Notes under the pieces: model-generated
The model's database searches: none
What the model was told of the DNA's origin: nothing
The model's input: the letters and a program-made list of their open reading frames with translations, nothing else
Origin: Polyodon spathula
Taxonomy: Eukaryota > Chordata > Actinopteri > Acipenseriformes > Polyodontidae
Length of the DNA: 64,000 nt
Reading direction: 5' to 3'
NCBI RefSeq assembly: GCF_017654505.1
Contig: NC_054559.1
Location: forward strand, 5,061,281-5,125,280
Part shown: one piece after another, positions 47,282 to 57,778 of the stretch
How positions within the stretch are numbered: position 1 is the first letter of the stretch
How the letters are laid out: each line of letters starts with the position of its first letter
Position numbers and translations under genes: made by a program

Positions 47282-48820
47282 AGTTCTCTTTCAATAGCCA
47301 TCAACAAATGGGTATCACCATCAGGTGATAGATTAGGCTGAGCTCAATATAAAAGCTGTCTTTAGGCCTCCGTAGCTCTGACATCAGCGACCCGCCCCTC
47401 AGGTGCTGAATGACTATGCAGAGCGTAGGAAGCCCAGCCTCTTTTGCTTTCAGCTGCTGATCGAGATTGAGCGTAATCTATTTGTTGTTCTACAACACTC
47501 TGATTATAAAAAACAAAAAATAAAATTCAGTGTTTGTACCCTCCGTTGCCTTAATTGTGTATGGGAAGCTGGCGGCTGCCCCTTCCCCGGGTTTATCTCT
47601 CGGAAAACCTAGTTACGTTCGCTGAGCGCGAGCCGCAATTCACCGGGCTCGGTTGAATTTTGCGCCCGCCTTTAGCTCTCGTATTCGGCTTAAGCACTCG
47701 GCTGAGTCGCTTATTCGAGCGTTCTCGCTCTTTTCAGCTTGCTGACTCTTTGAGTCTGTCTCGCATACTATTATTATTTATTGATTTTGTAATTACCTGT
47801 ATATTTTATTACTTGTTCTAACATTTGTTTTCCTTTCTTTCAGAAAGAAGTATGAGGTGTGTGTGTGTGTTGGCCCTGGGCCAGACGGAACACTACAACA
47901 GGGATCTTTTTATATCATAGCCTGATAGACACTCAGCAGTGGTCTTATTAGACCATAGCCTGCTCCAGACACTAGCTGCACACAGAGTTTTTTCCCTGTG
48001 TGTTGGCTTATATCTCCCGATCTAAATTTTAATCGGGTTCTCTGAGGGATTATTCCCCAAGTGTGTCTCACCATACCCTCGCAGCGACACGTGCACCCGT
48101 GCACGACCGTGCCCTGTGCACACCTGTGCCCCGTGCACATCAGTGCACTCAGCACATCCGTGCACCGTGCCCTGTGCACACCTGTGCCAGTGCACATCTA
48201 TGCCATTGCACACCCGTGCCCTGTGCACACCTGTGCCAGTGCACATCTATGCCATTGCACACCCGTGCCCGTGCACACCTGTGCCAGTGCACATCTATGC
48301 CATTGCACACCCGTGCCCCGTGAACTCCCGTGCCTGTGCACACCTGTGCCAGTGCATATCCCTGCCCATGTACACCCGTGCCCCCTGCACTCCCATGCAC
48401 CATGCCCCGTGCACACCTGTGCCAGTGCACATCTATGCCATTGCACACCCGTGCCCTGTGAACTCCCGTGCCCGTGCACACCTGTGCCAGTGCATATCCC
48501 TGCCCATGTACACCCGTGCCCCCTGCACTCCCATGCTCCATGCCCCGTGCACACCTGTGCCTGGGCACATCTGTGCACTCCCGTGCACCATGAAAAGAGA
48601 AAATAGCCATCAAGCAGCGAGGTCGCTTCAGTAGCCCTTATGGCCTGAAACAAAAGAGGCTGGGCTTCTTTCGCTCTGCACAGTCATTCAGCACCTGAGG
48701 GGCAGGGCGCTGACATCAGAGCTACCGAGACCTAGGGGCAGCTTTTATATTAAGCTCAGCATAATCCTATTACCTGATGGCGATACACGTTAGTTGATGG
48801 CTATTTTCTCTTTCAGAGAA
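47282..48820. mobile_element. Large foldback element with tandem core, possibly DIRS-related
   Basis: The left arm (47282-47453) and right arm (48644-48820) are diverged inverted copies: AATAGCCATCAAC, ATCACCATCAGGTGATAG, TCAGGTGCTGAATGACTATG and GAAGCCCAGCCTCTTTTG each have a complement on the right. Inside the right arm, a 23-base block at 48591-48613 is the complement of its outer edge (48794-48815). An internal copy of the outer edges of inverted terminal repeats is a DIRS trait, so a non-autonomous DIRS relative is possible but unproven. The core is a tandem GTGCAC-rich array. Confidence 0.6.
48085..48590 (+). repeat. GTGCAC-rich tandem array
   Basis: Units such as GTGCACACCTGTGCCA, GTGCACATCTATGCCATT and GCACACCCGTGCCC are repeated in blocks of about 48 bases, with a larger duplication of about 125 bases (48290-48412 beside 48415-48540). 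All frames are open across it, so the long Cys/His/Pro-rich frames on both strands are a by-product of the repeat. Confidence 0.88.
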
Positions 48821-49068
48821 CCAGGGTTGCAACCGCAACCTTAAGTTTTCTGATTGAAATATTTCTGCCGAAGCATTGTGGCTACTTTCAAGATGAAATT
48901 TCTCCTACTGATATTTTCCCCTGGTGAATTCCTTGTACAAAATGAAGGAATTGATGGCTGTCAGTTCCAGTAGAGATAACAGTAGGTTATATTCAAAATA
49001 AAAACATGTATTGTAAGGAAGTCAAAAATGACTGCTTTGGCGGTTCTAGGTGGGAGGGATTAGAACAT

Positions 49069-49420
49069 TCTGTCACAGAAATACAACGATTCTTGGTTGT
49101 AAATCTCCCTCCTAACCTGTGAGGGGGTTAAGCAGCGAGAACAGAGAACAGAGTTCCTTGGACGGGCTGGTCTGACTGTTCTTTCCTAGGGTTCAAGGGA
49201 AGTCAGCCAGCCAGGAAGGGGGCAGTAATATGTTGCAATAGCGCATTGGCCTGGAAGGGAAACGATTGGAGTGGCGGTTGTACTCATTTACCAAATGGTC
49301 ATGTGTGACAGCATAAAAGGAGACGCAGAATTGTAATCTGTTCGTTCGCTTTGGTTTTTGCATATAAACTGAGAAGGACTGAGAGAGACCCCCTGTATGA
49401 AAAAGCAATATCGTGAGTGT
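49069..49420 (+). repeat. LTR-like segment, family R
   Basis: Starts TGTCACAGAAATACAACGAT, the reverse of the ends of the minus-strand family R copies, has a TATA-like GCATAAAAGG near 49311, and keeps the AGGAAGGGGGCAG block. The 3' limit is not clear. Confidence 0.5.
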
Positions 49421-49728
49421 TTTTTTTTGTTTGTCATGATTGTCTCAGACTAATAATAGCAAAGCTGTACTGAGTCTTATGTGCTTATAGTAACTGCCAA
49501 TATCTGCGATGATTAACCCTTTGGAGACAGATATATTGTGTAAACCAGTCAAGAACCAGAGAGTTAATTGTACTTCCATTGTAATAACTAGGTAATTAGA
49601 AATTATTGCACTTTCTTAGTAACAACTATGCAATTACACTGAACAAAAATATAAACGCAACATGTAAAAAGTTGGTCCCATATTTCATGAGCTGAAATAA
49701 AAAATCCCAGAAATTTTCCATACGCACT

Positions 49729-50340
49729 TGTCACAAAGACGGCCGGAGTGGGTGACGTCAGACCAGAGCCAAGAAATAAGCAACAGAGAGAGATGGAGTT
49801 TGGTGGAGCTGAGCGAATGCTTTCGCTCAGCATTTAATACTTAAACAGAACAGAAAATAAAAAGGTTGTAACAAACAAAAATACACAGGACACGGCACTG
49901 GTAGCCAAAATAAACAGACAAACAAAACGGACCATACAGACAAAACACGGTGAGCTTCTTTTGACGATTATTATTATTATTCTCTTTACCTCCATCTCCA
50001 ATCCCATTCTCCACTCACGGAACACACAACCCCCAGTATGTGAAAACATGCTGCTTTTATGCAGCTGTACTGTGACTCGACTGCTAATCAATCATTCAAT
50101 TGGAGTTGCGGTACAACTGCACGTGAATTAATAAAGTGCAATTCCCCGTTCTCACATATTACATTTTACTTGCATGTGAAGTGCTGTGCAATCCTTGTGC
50201 CTAAATACAAATATACATTTTAAACACTCGAGTTACACAGACTCCTTTATATCCCGTGTATCAATGACTATACACCAACATTTAACACGTCACACGCAAC
50301 ATATAACAAAAAATACACACGGGGCGGGCACATCGTCACA
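49729..50340 (-). mobile_element. Solo LTR inside the Tc1 (TSD GCACT/GAACT)
   Basis: Runs TGTCACAAAG to CATCGTCACA on the plus strand, flanked by GCACT (49724-49728) and GAACT (50341-50345), one mismatch. It interrupts the Tc1 leader, so it is younger than that Tc1. The same family on the plus strand is at 57172-57778, and a subfamily relative is at 3839-4637. Confidence 0.85.
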
Positions 50341-50523
50341 GAACTAAAAGCGTATTTCTCTCAAATTTTGTGCACAAATTTCTTTATATCCCTGTTAGTC
50401 AGCATTTCTCCTTTGCCAAGATAATCCATCCACCTGACAGGTGTGGCATATCAAGAAGCTGATTAAACAGCATGATCATTACACAGATGCACCTTGTGCT
50501 GGGGACAAAAAAAGGCCACTTTA

Positions 50524-50698
50524 AAATGTGCAGTTATGTCACTCAACACAATGCCACAGATGTCTCAAGTTTTGAGGGAGTGTGCAATTGGCATGCTGAC
50601 TGCGGGAATGTACACCAGAGCTGTTGCCAGAGAATTGAATGTTCATTTCTCTACCATAAGCCGCCTCCAAAGTTGTTTTAGAGAATTTGGACCATGAT
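50524..50698 (+). pseudogene. Tc1 transposase N-terminus
   Basis: About 58 residues: MCSYVTQHN in one frame, and after a shift MPQMSQVLRECAIGMLTAGM then RAVARELNVHFSTISRL. This is the first helix-turn-helix of the paired-like DNA-binding domain that recognises the TIRs. The catalytic domain is absent. Confidence 0.82.
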
Positions 50699-50719
50699 GA
50701 TGGATGTTTCTTGTGTTAT

Positions 50720-50990
50720 CTGCAGAGAGTTGTATGTTGTTTGTCTTAACTGATGATGGCTGCCTGCGGTTGCTTGTGTACACCTTCAAGGTGGAAGGCA
50801 ATCTTCCAGCATTCAAAATCTTAACATCGCATTTCTTGCAGAAACTGCAAAATGACTAGCAAAGGGCAAGTAATGGCCCTAGTGGCAGTACACCATCGCT
50901 TAGAGGGTTACGTAACTCGTAAAGAAAGTCTTTGACGTTTACGATCAGAGGATTTCTGTACCACCAGTACCAAAGGATGGTCTGGGACAA
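50720..50990 (-). pseudogene. DIRS tyrosine recombinase, N-terminal remnant
   Basis: The minus strand reads TCPLLVILQFLQEM (about 50885-50840), then after a small indel LNAGRLPSTLKVYT (about 50820-50775). These are adjacent blocks in the N-terminal core-binding domain of DIRS recombinases. The catalytic domain with its Arg/His/Tyr residues is not present. The junction with a Tc1 piece lies about 20 bases further. Confidence 0.6.
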
Positions 50991-51880
50991 AACTTTTGAT
51001 GAAGCTCCCCTACCTCCGTTCCAGGTGACTGCAATCATCGACGGGTTTCTCCTTGTAGACGTAGCAGAAGTATTGAAGACGCTATTCCGATCCTGATCGT
51101 CCCCGAAGGAGCGGTAACATGGCTCGGAACAAGAACGCGTCCGGAAGACCGTAGCGAAGGGGACTTACTCCTATTACATTGCTTCACAATTAGAAGGGTA
51201 AAGGCACAGTGTCCGAAAGCATGGTTCGTGCACCCGGGATCCTCCTGGTATCCGGCTGAAGAAAGGTTGGCAGGGATCTCCTCCCCTTCTGTCGTCATAA
51301 GTTCGATCGATAAAATCCCTTTCAATCCTCCCCTGCGACTGTGGAGTCTGCCCTAGGGCTCTGCATACCCAGGTTCAGGACGCAAAATGGGATGGGACTG
51401 TCCCCCTGCAGGACAGGGCGGGTTTATCCCAGGTTCAAAGGCGATCACTTACTTGAAAACGGCAGTTCTTACAATGTGGCAAACCACGATGTAGTAACAC
51501 GCATTGAGTAAAGGATCAGAGAGTGCGCTCGACTTAACTACGGCAAACTTGAGTTATGGGCGTGACCCGTCTTTCCTTTCCATTCGAAGGGTTTATAAAG
51601 GATTGAAGGGGCCACGGTTCAAACTACACTTATGAGGTGGAACGTCTCTGTTCACACGGAGTTACTAGCCTGAATACCATGTTCTGTCGGTACGTACAGA
51701 TTCCAATCGCGGACGTTACGACTACTTCAACAAGATCCCGCCTTATGTGGAAGGTTGGGTCTGGACACTGGGTAGCTCTACAAGGCCCACACGCTCACTC
51801 CTCGTTAAGGAGGACCACTCTCTACAGGTTCCATCAAACATTTAACGTGGGGTTATGTTAATGTTCACCTCAGACCAGGG
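50991..51880. other. CpG-dense unexplained segment within the DIRS element
   Basis: Lies between the methylase-like and recombinase regions of the DIRS remnant. I could not read DIRS protein in any frame. By eye there are about 19 CpG in 51061-51360, far denser than nearby repeats. It may be an inserted piece or very diverged DIRS sequence; no TIR, LTR or target duplication is seen. Confidence 0.45.
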
Positions 51881-51915
51881 ATCTCTGACACGTAGGAAAG
51901 CGTGTTTGACGCAAA

Positions 51916-52461
51916 CTATCCTAGGGTCTGTGTCCCGTGACCAGACCTGGTCAGATAGCTGGCTCTTGTCCTGCCTCTCAATCCGGGTGCCAAAGAGAGC
52001 CTTCCGCCTGAATGAGGAGATCCAAACGAAGTGTAATCTCCCAGGGCTGGCCGTGCAACAGAAGGCATAGGGTCGAAAACCATATTCTCCTGGGCCACTT
52101 GGAAGCCACTAGGAGAACTGATGCCTTCTCCAACCAGACTTTTTCTAGAAAAGCTGGGAGCAGCAGTATGGGCGGGAAAGCATATAAAATCACTTTGGGC
52201 CATTCATGCGCTAGGGTGTCTATGCCAAGTGGACCGCCTAAGCTGTGTAGGGAGTACCACAGTGGGCAATGCGTCATCTCTGCCAAAGTGAAGAGATAGA
52301 CCTCCGCCTTCCCAAACCGTTTCCAAATGTGCTCCACCACCTGAGGGTGGAGTCACTACTCCAATTGATTTGGGCTGCTCCTGGAAAGGAGGTCCACTGC
52401 CCAATTCACTGCACCAGGAATGTGCGTCGCCCATAAGGACAGCAGATTCCTTTGAGCTCAT
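51916..52461 (-). pseudogene. DIRS region after RNase H (methylase-like)
   Basis: Minus-strand frames 52461-52204 and 52340-51978 read WCSELGSGPPFQEQPKSIG, then VVEHIWKRFGKAEV, GIDTLAHEWPKVILYAFPP and SVLLVASKWPRRIWFS. In DIRS elements this stretch follows RNase H and includes the region described as a DNA adenine methylase-like domain. The two frames overlap, showing at least one indel. Confidence 0.7.
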
Positions 52462-52477
52462 GTCAGTAGCTTGAAAG

Positions 52478-52999
52478 CTATGCGATGGAACCCCGGGGAC
52501 CGTAGGCCACCCTGGCGGCTGACACTACTGTTGTGCTGTCCGTCCGGATCAGCACATGTGTGCCGCTCAGCACTGGGAAAAAGTGGTGGAGAGCAAGGGA
52601 CACTGCTTGCAACTCCAGAATGTTTATGTGCAGGGATGTCCAGTGGTCCGACCAGGATCCGCATTCTCCTCTGCCTTCCCAGACCACTTCCCAACCCAGA
52701 TTGGATGCATCTGTTGTCACCACTTGACGATTTAGTACTACACCCATTTGCACATCTTTGCACAGGTGAGAGGGAACTCTCCACAAGCATAGGGCTGCTG
52801 AACATGCGTAAGACACGATCAGCCGATGGTGTCTGTCACTTTTGGCATTGAGGTGAAACGCTTTGAACCACGCTTGCAGCGGGCTCATGTGATCCCTGTT
52901 CAAACAGGGAGAGGCAACCCTGGATAGCTGCAACTCTGTCATCCGACAGGTATGCACATCGTAGTGGAGTCCAGCCGGAACCCCAGGTACATGGTGCAC
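52478..52999 (-). pseudogene. DIRS RNase H domain
   Basis: Removes RNA from the hybrid during reverse transcription. A 174-codon open stretch shows TTDASNLGW with the first catalytic Asp, HINILELQAVSLALHHF with the catalytic Glu, and VLIRTDSTTVV with the next Asp. This is the best preserved domain of the element. It is preceded by RT in another frame. Confidence 0.85.
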
Positions 53000-53620
53000 T
53001 GCACTGGTGTAAGCTGACTCTTTGCATCATTTATGGTGAGGCCCAGCCTGCCCAGATGCTCCATCACAACTGCCGTGTGGGCCAGTGTTCCCTCTCGTGA
53101 CTGGGAACAGATCAACCAGTCGTAACCAGTCATAACTCTGACACCCTGCAGCCTAAAGCCAGGATAGCGTCCACGCACTTTGAAAATGTACGCGGAGCCA
53201 GGGAGAGGCCGAATGGCAGCACAAAAATCTTGTATACGCTTCCTAAAAAGGAAAAGCACAGGTACTTTCTGTGCTCTGGACGAATGGGAACATGAAAATA
53301 TGCATCCCGCAAGTCCACGGTGGCGAAAAGTCACCTGGTTGGACAGACTGGAGGATGTGACGTTGTGTCAGCATTCGGAACCTCCTTTCTTTTAAGAACC
53401 CGTTCAGGAGCCTCAAGTCTAAAAGGCATCTTATTTGGGTACCAGAAAGTACCTCAAGTAGTACCCTTCTCCGTGGGATGGGGTCTACGAGACAAATGGA
53501 TCTTTTGCACAGCAAGGCAGCCACTTCTTTCTGACATACCGAGGCTGTCACTAAAGTATTTGTGACACCTCGAAGGGGAGGAGGTCCCAAGCGGAACTGT
53601 AGTGTATAGCTGTTTTGCAT
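52939..53620 (-). pseudogene. DIRS reverse transcriptase, frameshifted
   Basis: Blocks appear in order across three frames: CLLDLRLLNGFLKERRFRML (about 53450), DLRDAYFHVPIRPEH with the first catalytic Asp (about 53310), FVLPFGLSLAPRTFSK, and GYDWLICSQSRE (about 53115), where the usual YLDDWLI box has lost residues including one Asp. LTINDAKSQL and YLGFRLDS follow. The DAYFHVPI and DWLI signatures are typical of DIRS-type RT. Confidence 0.85.
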
Positions 53621-53849
53621 GGTGGTGAGAACCCAGGAGTCTGAGGTGCAAGTGCGCCAGTACTGCAGCTGTTGTGCTGAAAATGGGGTCTGAGGCCACC
53701 AGCCTTCAGGGGCCCTGGCTGGGCTACTGAAGCTGGGGTTGGGCAGCTTGGTGTCAGTGTTAGGGTGCTGGCCCTAAAAACGCCTCCTTTGATGCAGTTT
53801 TCTGGACTGATCATGACCTGCGTTCCCTCTGCCTGCCAGTTGGGCTCAG

Positions 53850-55317
53850 TTACCTGCTGACGTGCTCTGAAGGCTATGCTTTAAGTCACCCAGTGGAGCT
53901 GTGGAGACTGGGACTGTTCTAGTGACAGTTTGAGTCTGGGGAGCTTTTCCAGTGGCTCGTTCCACCCCATGTAAACGCACAGGGAGGGAGCAATGTGGCC
54001 ACCTGACTGGACGCTTCACGTTCCCGGTGAGACCTTTGTAGTATCTCCTCCACAGCTGGCCCAAAAATCTGCCCTGGGGATATGGGTGCGTTAAGTAGAG
54101 CAGCCTTATCTGCATCAGGGACCCTGTCTTGTGTCAGCCAGAGCTGTCTACGCCACCACGTGGAGACTGGAGACCTGCAGCAGCATACTGGACAGGAGAC
54201 GTAGGGGGAACTGGGCTTCACGCAGTACACTGTCCAAATATGTGGTAAACACACTTGCCGTATTGGTTAATCGAGTTGCCTGCGCTTCTGCTGTGTAAGC
54301 TCGCTTTAGATGCATCTCCATCACCCTACATTGAGGGTTCTGGCACGTCGGGTCTCTAGCCAGACCACTCACTAGCGGGGCCTTAACCAGGGCCATGATG
54401 TTGGAGTTTACCGTGGGAAACCCTGCCAGGCCGAGCTTAATCGTGCTTTCCAAAGGGGAGAGCGGTGCGGCCTGTTTAAGTAAACTAGGACCCGAAGCCG
54501 GACGATCCCAGGAGGAGTGTACTTCCTCCATAAAATCTGAAAAGGCCTGGAAACTCTGAGGGCAAGGAGCCAGCCTGTGTCACAACTATGCCGGTCTGTT
54601 TTTCGGACACAGGCGTCCAGGGGTCCTGCAGAAAGGCTGCAGTATGTTCCATGAGAGCCAAGACCGAGCTGGACAATGGGGTGGAACCGGAGCCAGGCTC
54701 TTCCTTAGCAAGGGTCTCACCCACTTGCATATCAGAGGACAAAGAAGCTCCATCCCCCGAAGCCACTATGGAAAGCGTATCCTCCTGTTCCAGCTGAGGT
54801 GTCTCTCCCCAACCACCCTGTACTCCCATAGGGGAGGGGGGGTGTGTGGAAATTGGTCCTACGGGGAACCCTAGACACAGGCCTGGGCCACCAGCGCCTG
54901 CTTGGTCAAGAGCTCTAGGACCTCCACCATCTAAGCCTTGAAGTCCATAATGTCCCTCGTCTGCCTAGAATGCTTCACCCATCTCGACTGTGGAGATGAG
55001 GAGCAACTGCGGGGGGCCTGTGCATTGGCAACGTCCAGCAGGGTGTCCTGGGACATTCTGTCTGTTGCACTCAGAGCCGCTGACGGTCCGGCCATAGAGG
55101 ACGTGGAGCTCGCCCTCCTGGCTCTCTCCAAGAGGGCCTCTTTCAGCCAAGGCTGAAGGGCCGCACAGACACTGTATGCCTTGTCCCTTTCAGGGGCAGT
55201 GGTGGCATGAGGAATGCCCCAGCACTGCACGCAGAGGGTATGTTTATCCTCCTGTGGGATGACAGCGTTACAGGCTGTACAGGGACGGGACCCCGACATG
55301 GGCCTGCCTTTGTGCAT
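53850..55317 (-). pseudogene. DIRS gag-like protein, frameshifted
   Basis: The first 128 codons (55317-54931) hold a Cys motif CTACNAVIPQEDKHTLCVQC (CX2CX12CX2C) and CSVCAALQPWL-type text, as in gag of fish DIRS elements. A second frame follows (54829-54485), then EEVHSSWDRPASGPSLLKQA and LMALVKAP-type residues (54531-54148). At least three frame changes occur. No function beyond structural gag can be inferred. Confidence 0.7.
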
Positions 55318-55329
55318 AGCACCAAAGCA

Positions 55330-56045
55330 CTGCTTGCACTGCGTTAAACACTGGAAGCATTAACGTAGTGTAAAAATCACTATCGTTACAGCAGTAATAC
55401 TGCATTCCGTGCACAGAGCACCGAGGGCACCTTGTGCACTGCGTACTGCACCGTACGTAAGGTATACGCTAGGAGAGCAGCAACTACACAACAAGTGCAA
55501 TGTGCAGCTCGTGCACTGCTTGCATCGTGTGTTCCAAGCGATGTGCGCACTGAGTACTGTACACTAAGTGAATAAGGCGTACCGTGTCGCACTGTGCATA
55601 ATTGCACTACGTGGTAGAGGTAATAGCACGTGTACACTAGGTGCACCATGCGTACTGAGCACCACGTAAACTGAGTATGGGGAATAAATGCACCACGTAC
55701 CATGTATCGTTATTGTGCACTACCGTAGAGGCGCTGGAACCATGTGTTACTACTCTAAGCACCTGAGCACTGAGATAGAAGAGGGAGAGAAGTGCACCTT
55801 CTGTACAAAGGCCGACTCACCACAGTGGTGGGCCTGTAGCCGGCAGAACTACTCGACAACGGGGATGCGGCACGGCCTAGACCCATGGAGGAAAACGCGG
55901 CTGGAAGGGTAACTCGACAGCGGGGATATGGCAAAGCCTAGCCCCGTGGAGAACTATCTCATGGGCTCTGCGTGCGCCGCGGTGCCACAGCACCAGGAAT
56001 GCCTGAGAAGGTTACTCGACCACGAGGATACAGCAAAGCCTAGCC
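55330..56045 (-). repeat. DIRS leader with degenerate repeats
   Basis: From 55330 to 55750 short GTGCACT / GCGTACTG / CACGTA motifs recur irregularly. At 55845-56045 three diverged direct repeats share ACTCGACAACGGGGAT / ACTCGACAGCGGGGAT / ACTCGACCACGAGGAT followed by GGCACGGCCTAG or GCAAAGCCTAG. The outer end of a terminal repeat could not be fixed. Confidence 0.6.
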
Positions 56046-56320
56046 TAAATGTCTGTGATATTGTTTGAGCACTGGATGCAGAAGCAGCTATCTCCTTTGT
56101 TTATGTCAGTGCTATCTTTGTGGTGTATGTGCATCAGATATGCCCTTCTTTCGGCTTCATATCAATCACACTCAGCCATTGAAAGGTTTTCTCAGCTTTT
56201 CCGGACAAAAAACCGACTAGAGACCTGTGCTTTCCGACTTTTTGATGATGTCAGACAGGGACCAATATCGGACTGGAAAGATAAAATTGTAATGTCATAG
56301 GACATAGGACCGCAAAGGGT
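56045..56320 (+). repeat. Dispersed repeat shared with 33780-33960
   Basis: AAATGTCTGTGATATTGTTT, GAGCACTGGATGCAGAAGC and CTAGAGACCTGTGCTTT match the other copy. It abuts the DIRS leader exactly. Confidence 0.6.
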
Positions 56321-56329
56321 TAATGTGCA

Positions 56330-57160
56330 TATGAAAAGCCTCAAAGTTTGAACCATGTTAAAAATTACTATAAGCTGTTTAATTCATATTTTCATATGAA
56401 GTGCTTGTTTGAAAGTGTACTTGTGTAATTGTTATTAAACAATTGCAGTCCGGCATTAGCTGTGATATTATTAGAGGATTGTAATTGAACAAGGGTTGTT
56501 TTGCATGTAAGCAAAGAGTCAATGTACTGTGTCTTACTGTATATGTTTAACTGTTACCTCACAATGATTTTCTAGGTTTTACTTTCTGTACCAGTAGTAT
56601 TATTATATTATAAACTGCTACTATATGTTAACCTGCCTTCTTGTAGTTGAGGGTGTTTTGTGTGTGTTTTTTGTAATTCCTTGATTTTATAAAAGCCATT
56701 AAATAAAAATTATGATTATGATGAGGTCTTAATGTGAATGAAGATTATTTAATAGATAACTAATGGATTGTCTTTATTTAGTCGGTGACCTAATATGATA
56801 ATGGTCATATAGTATTCATTCAGGTTAATTGATGCACAGAAATTAGTCAAATTAATTAATTGTTTAAATGATATTAAACAAACTAACGTTATTAGTCCCA
56901 CAATATATACTTTTTTAAAATGATTTATTTATGTATATATCAGACTTAATTGTATATATATTGAACCTCAATGTCTATATTTCAAACTTCAATGTATGTC
57001 TATATAATAGTTCAATGTATAAATATCAAAACATATACACTTTCTTGTTTGGCACCTCATAATATATATAAAATAATTTTTCTTTTTCCTGAAGGTCTTC
57101 TGTAATACGATCAACCAATTGAATATCTGCATTGTCTCTGCGGTAGCCCAATCATAAGTT
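56330..57160. other. No gene or clear repeat recognised
   Basis: Very AT-rich with no coding frame of note. Confidence 0.5.
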
Positions 57161-57171
57161 AGCTGGGAGGG

Positions 57172-57778
57172 TGTGGCCATGTTGCCCCGCCCTTGTGTAT
57201 TTCTGTGTTGTATGTTTCTTGTTGTGTGTTAATGTTGGTGTATAGTCATTGGTACATGGGATATAAATGAATCTGTGTAACATGAGTGTTTAAAATGTAT
57301 ATTTATATTTAGGCAGAAGGATTGCACAGCACTTCACGTGCAAGTAAAATATAACATGTGAGCACTGGGAATTGCATTTTTATTAATTCACGTGCAGTTG
57401 TACTGAGACTCCAACTGAATGATTGATTAGTAATCGAGTCTCGGTACAGCTGCATAAAAGCAGCATGTTTTCACTCACTCGGGGTTGTGTGTTCGGTGAG
57501 TGGAGAATGGGATTGGAGACGGAGGTAATAATCATAGTAATAGTTAAAATAGTAGCAGCTCACCGTGTTTGTCTGTGTAGTTCGTTTTTGTTTGTTTCTT
57601 TGTTTTTGGATGCCAGTGCTGTGTCCTGTGTTTTGTTTCTCTTTACAACCTGTCTGTTTCATTATTAAATGCTGAGCAAAAATAATTGCTCAGCTTCACA
57701 AAACTCCACCTCTCTCTTGTTTATTTGTTGGTTCCTGGTTCTGGTCTGACATCACCCACTACGGCTGTCTTTGTGACA
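57172..57778 (+). mobile_element. Solo LTR with TSD GAGGG
   Basis: Runs TGTGGCCATG to TTTGTGACA with perfect GAGGG duplications (57167-57171 and 57779-57783). It contains a TATA-like GCATAAAAGC near 57450 and a TTATTAAATGC-type 3' signal near 57663. It is the same family as 49729-50340, opposite orientation. Confidence 0.93.

Larger units (their letters stand above)
49637..50698 (+). mobile_element. Tc1/mariner 5' portion, split by a solo LTR
   Basis: The left end (CACTGAACAAAAATATAAAC) is the TIR of a well-known fish Tc1-like family, preceded by TA at 49635-49636. After the LTR at 49729-50340 the text resumes and reaches the start of the transposase. The rest is missing; at 50698 it joins the DIRS remnant. 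Confidence 0.85.
50720..56045 (-). mobile_element. DIRS-type retrotransposon, decayed
   Basis: Reading the minus strand from 56045 down: a repeat-rich leader, gag-like frames with a CX2CX12CX2C motif, RT, RNase H, a region like the DIRS methylase domain, and finally the start of a tyrosine recombinase. This gene set and order are characteristic of DIRS elements, which use a tyrosine recombinase in place of an integrase. Every domain is frameshifted. The C-terminal recombinase half and the downstream terminal repeat are gone, replaced by a Tc1 fragment at 50698. Confidence 0.85.

Noticed and set aside
48085..48590. CRISPR-like array
   Set aside because: Units are imperfect, lack unique spacers and lie in a eukaryotic repeat.
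48061..48653. Long Cys/His/Pro-rich frames on both strands
   Set aside because: Produced by the tandem GTGCAC array; the same short peptide repeats appear in several frames.
52471..52851. Plus-strand frames over 52-53 kb
   Set aside because: They are antisense shadows of the minus-strand DIRS RNase H and RT, which carry recognisable motifs.
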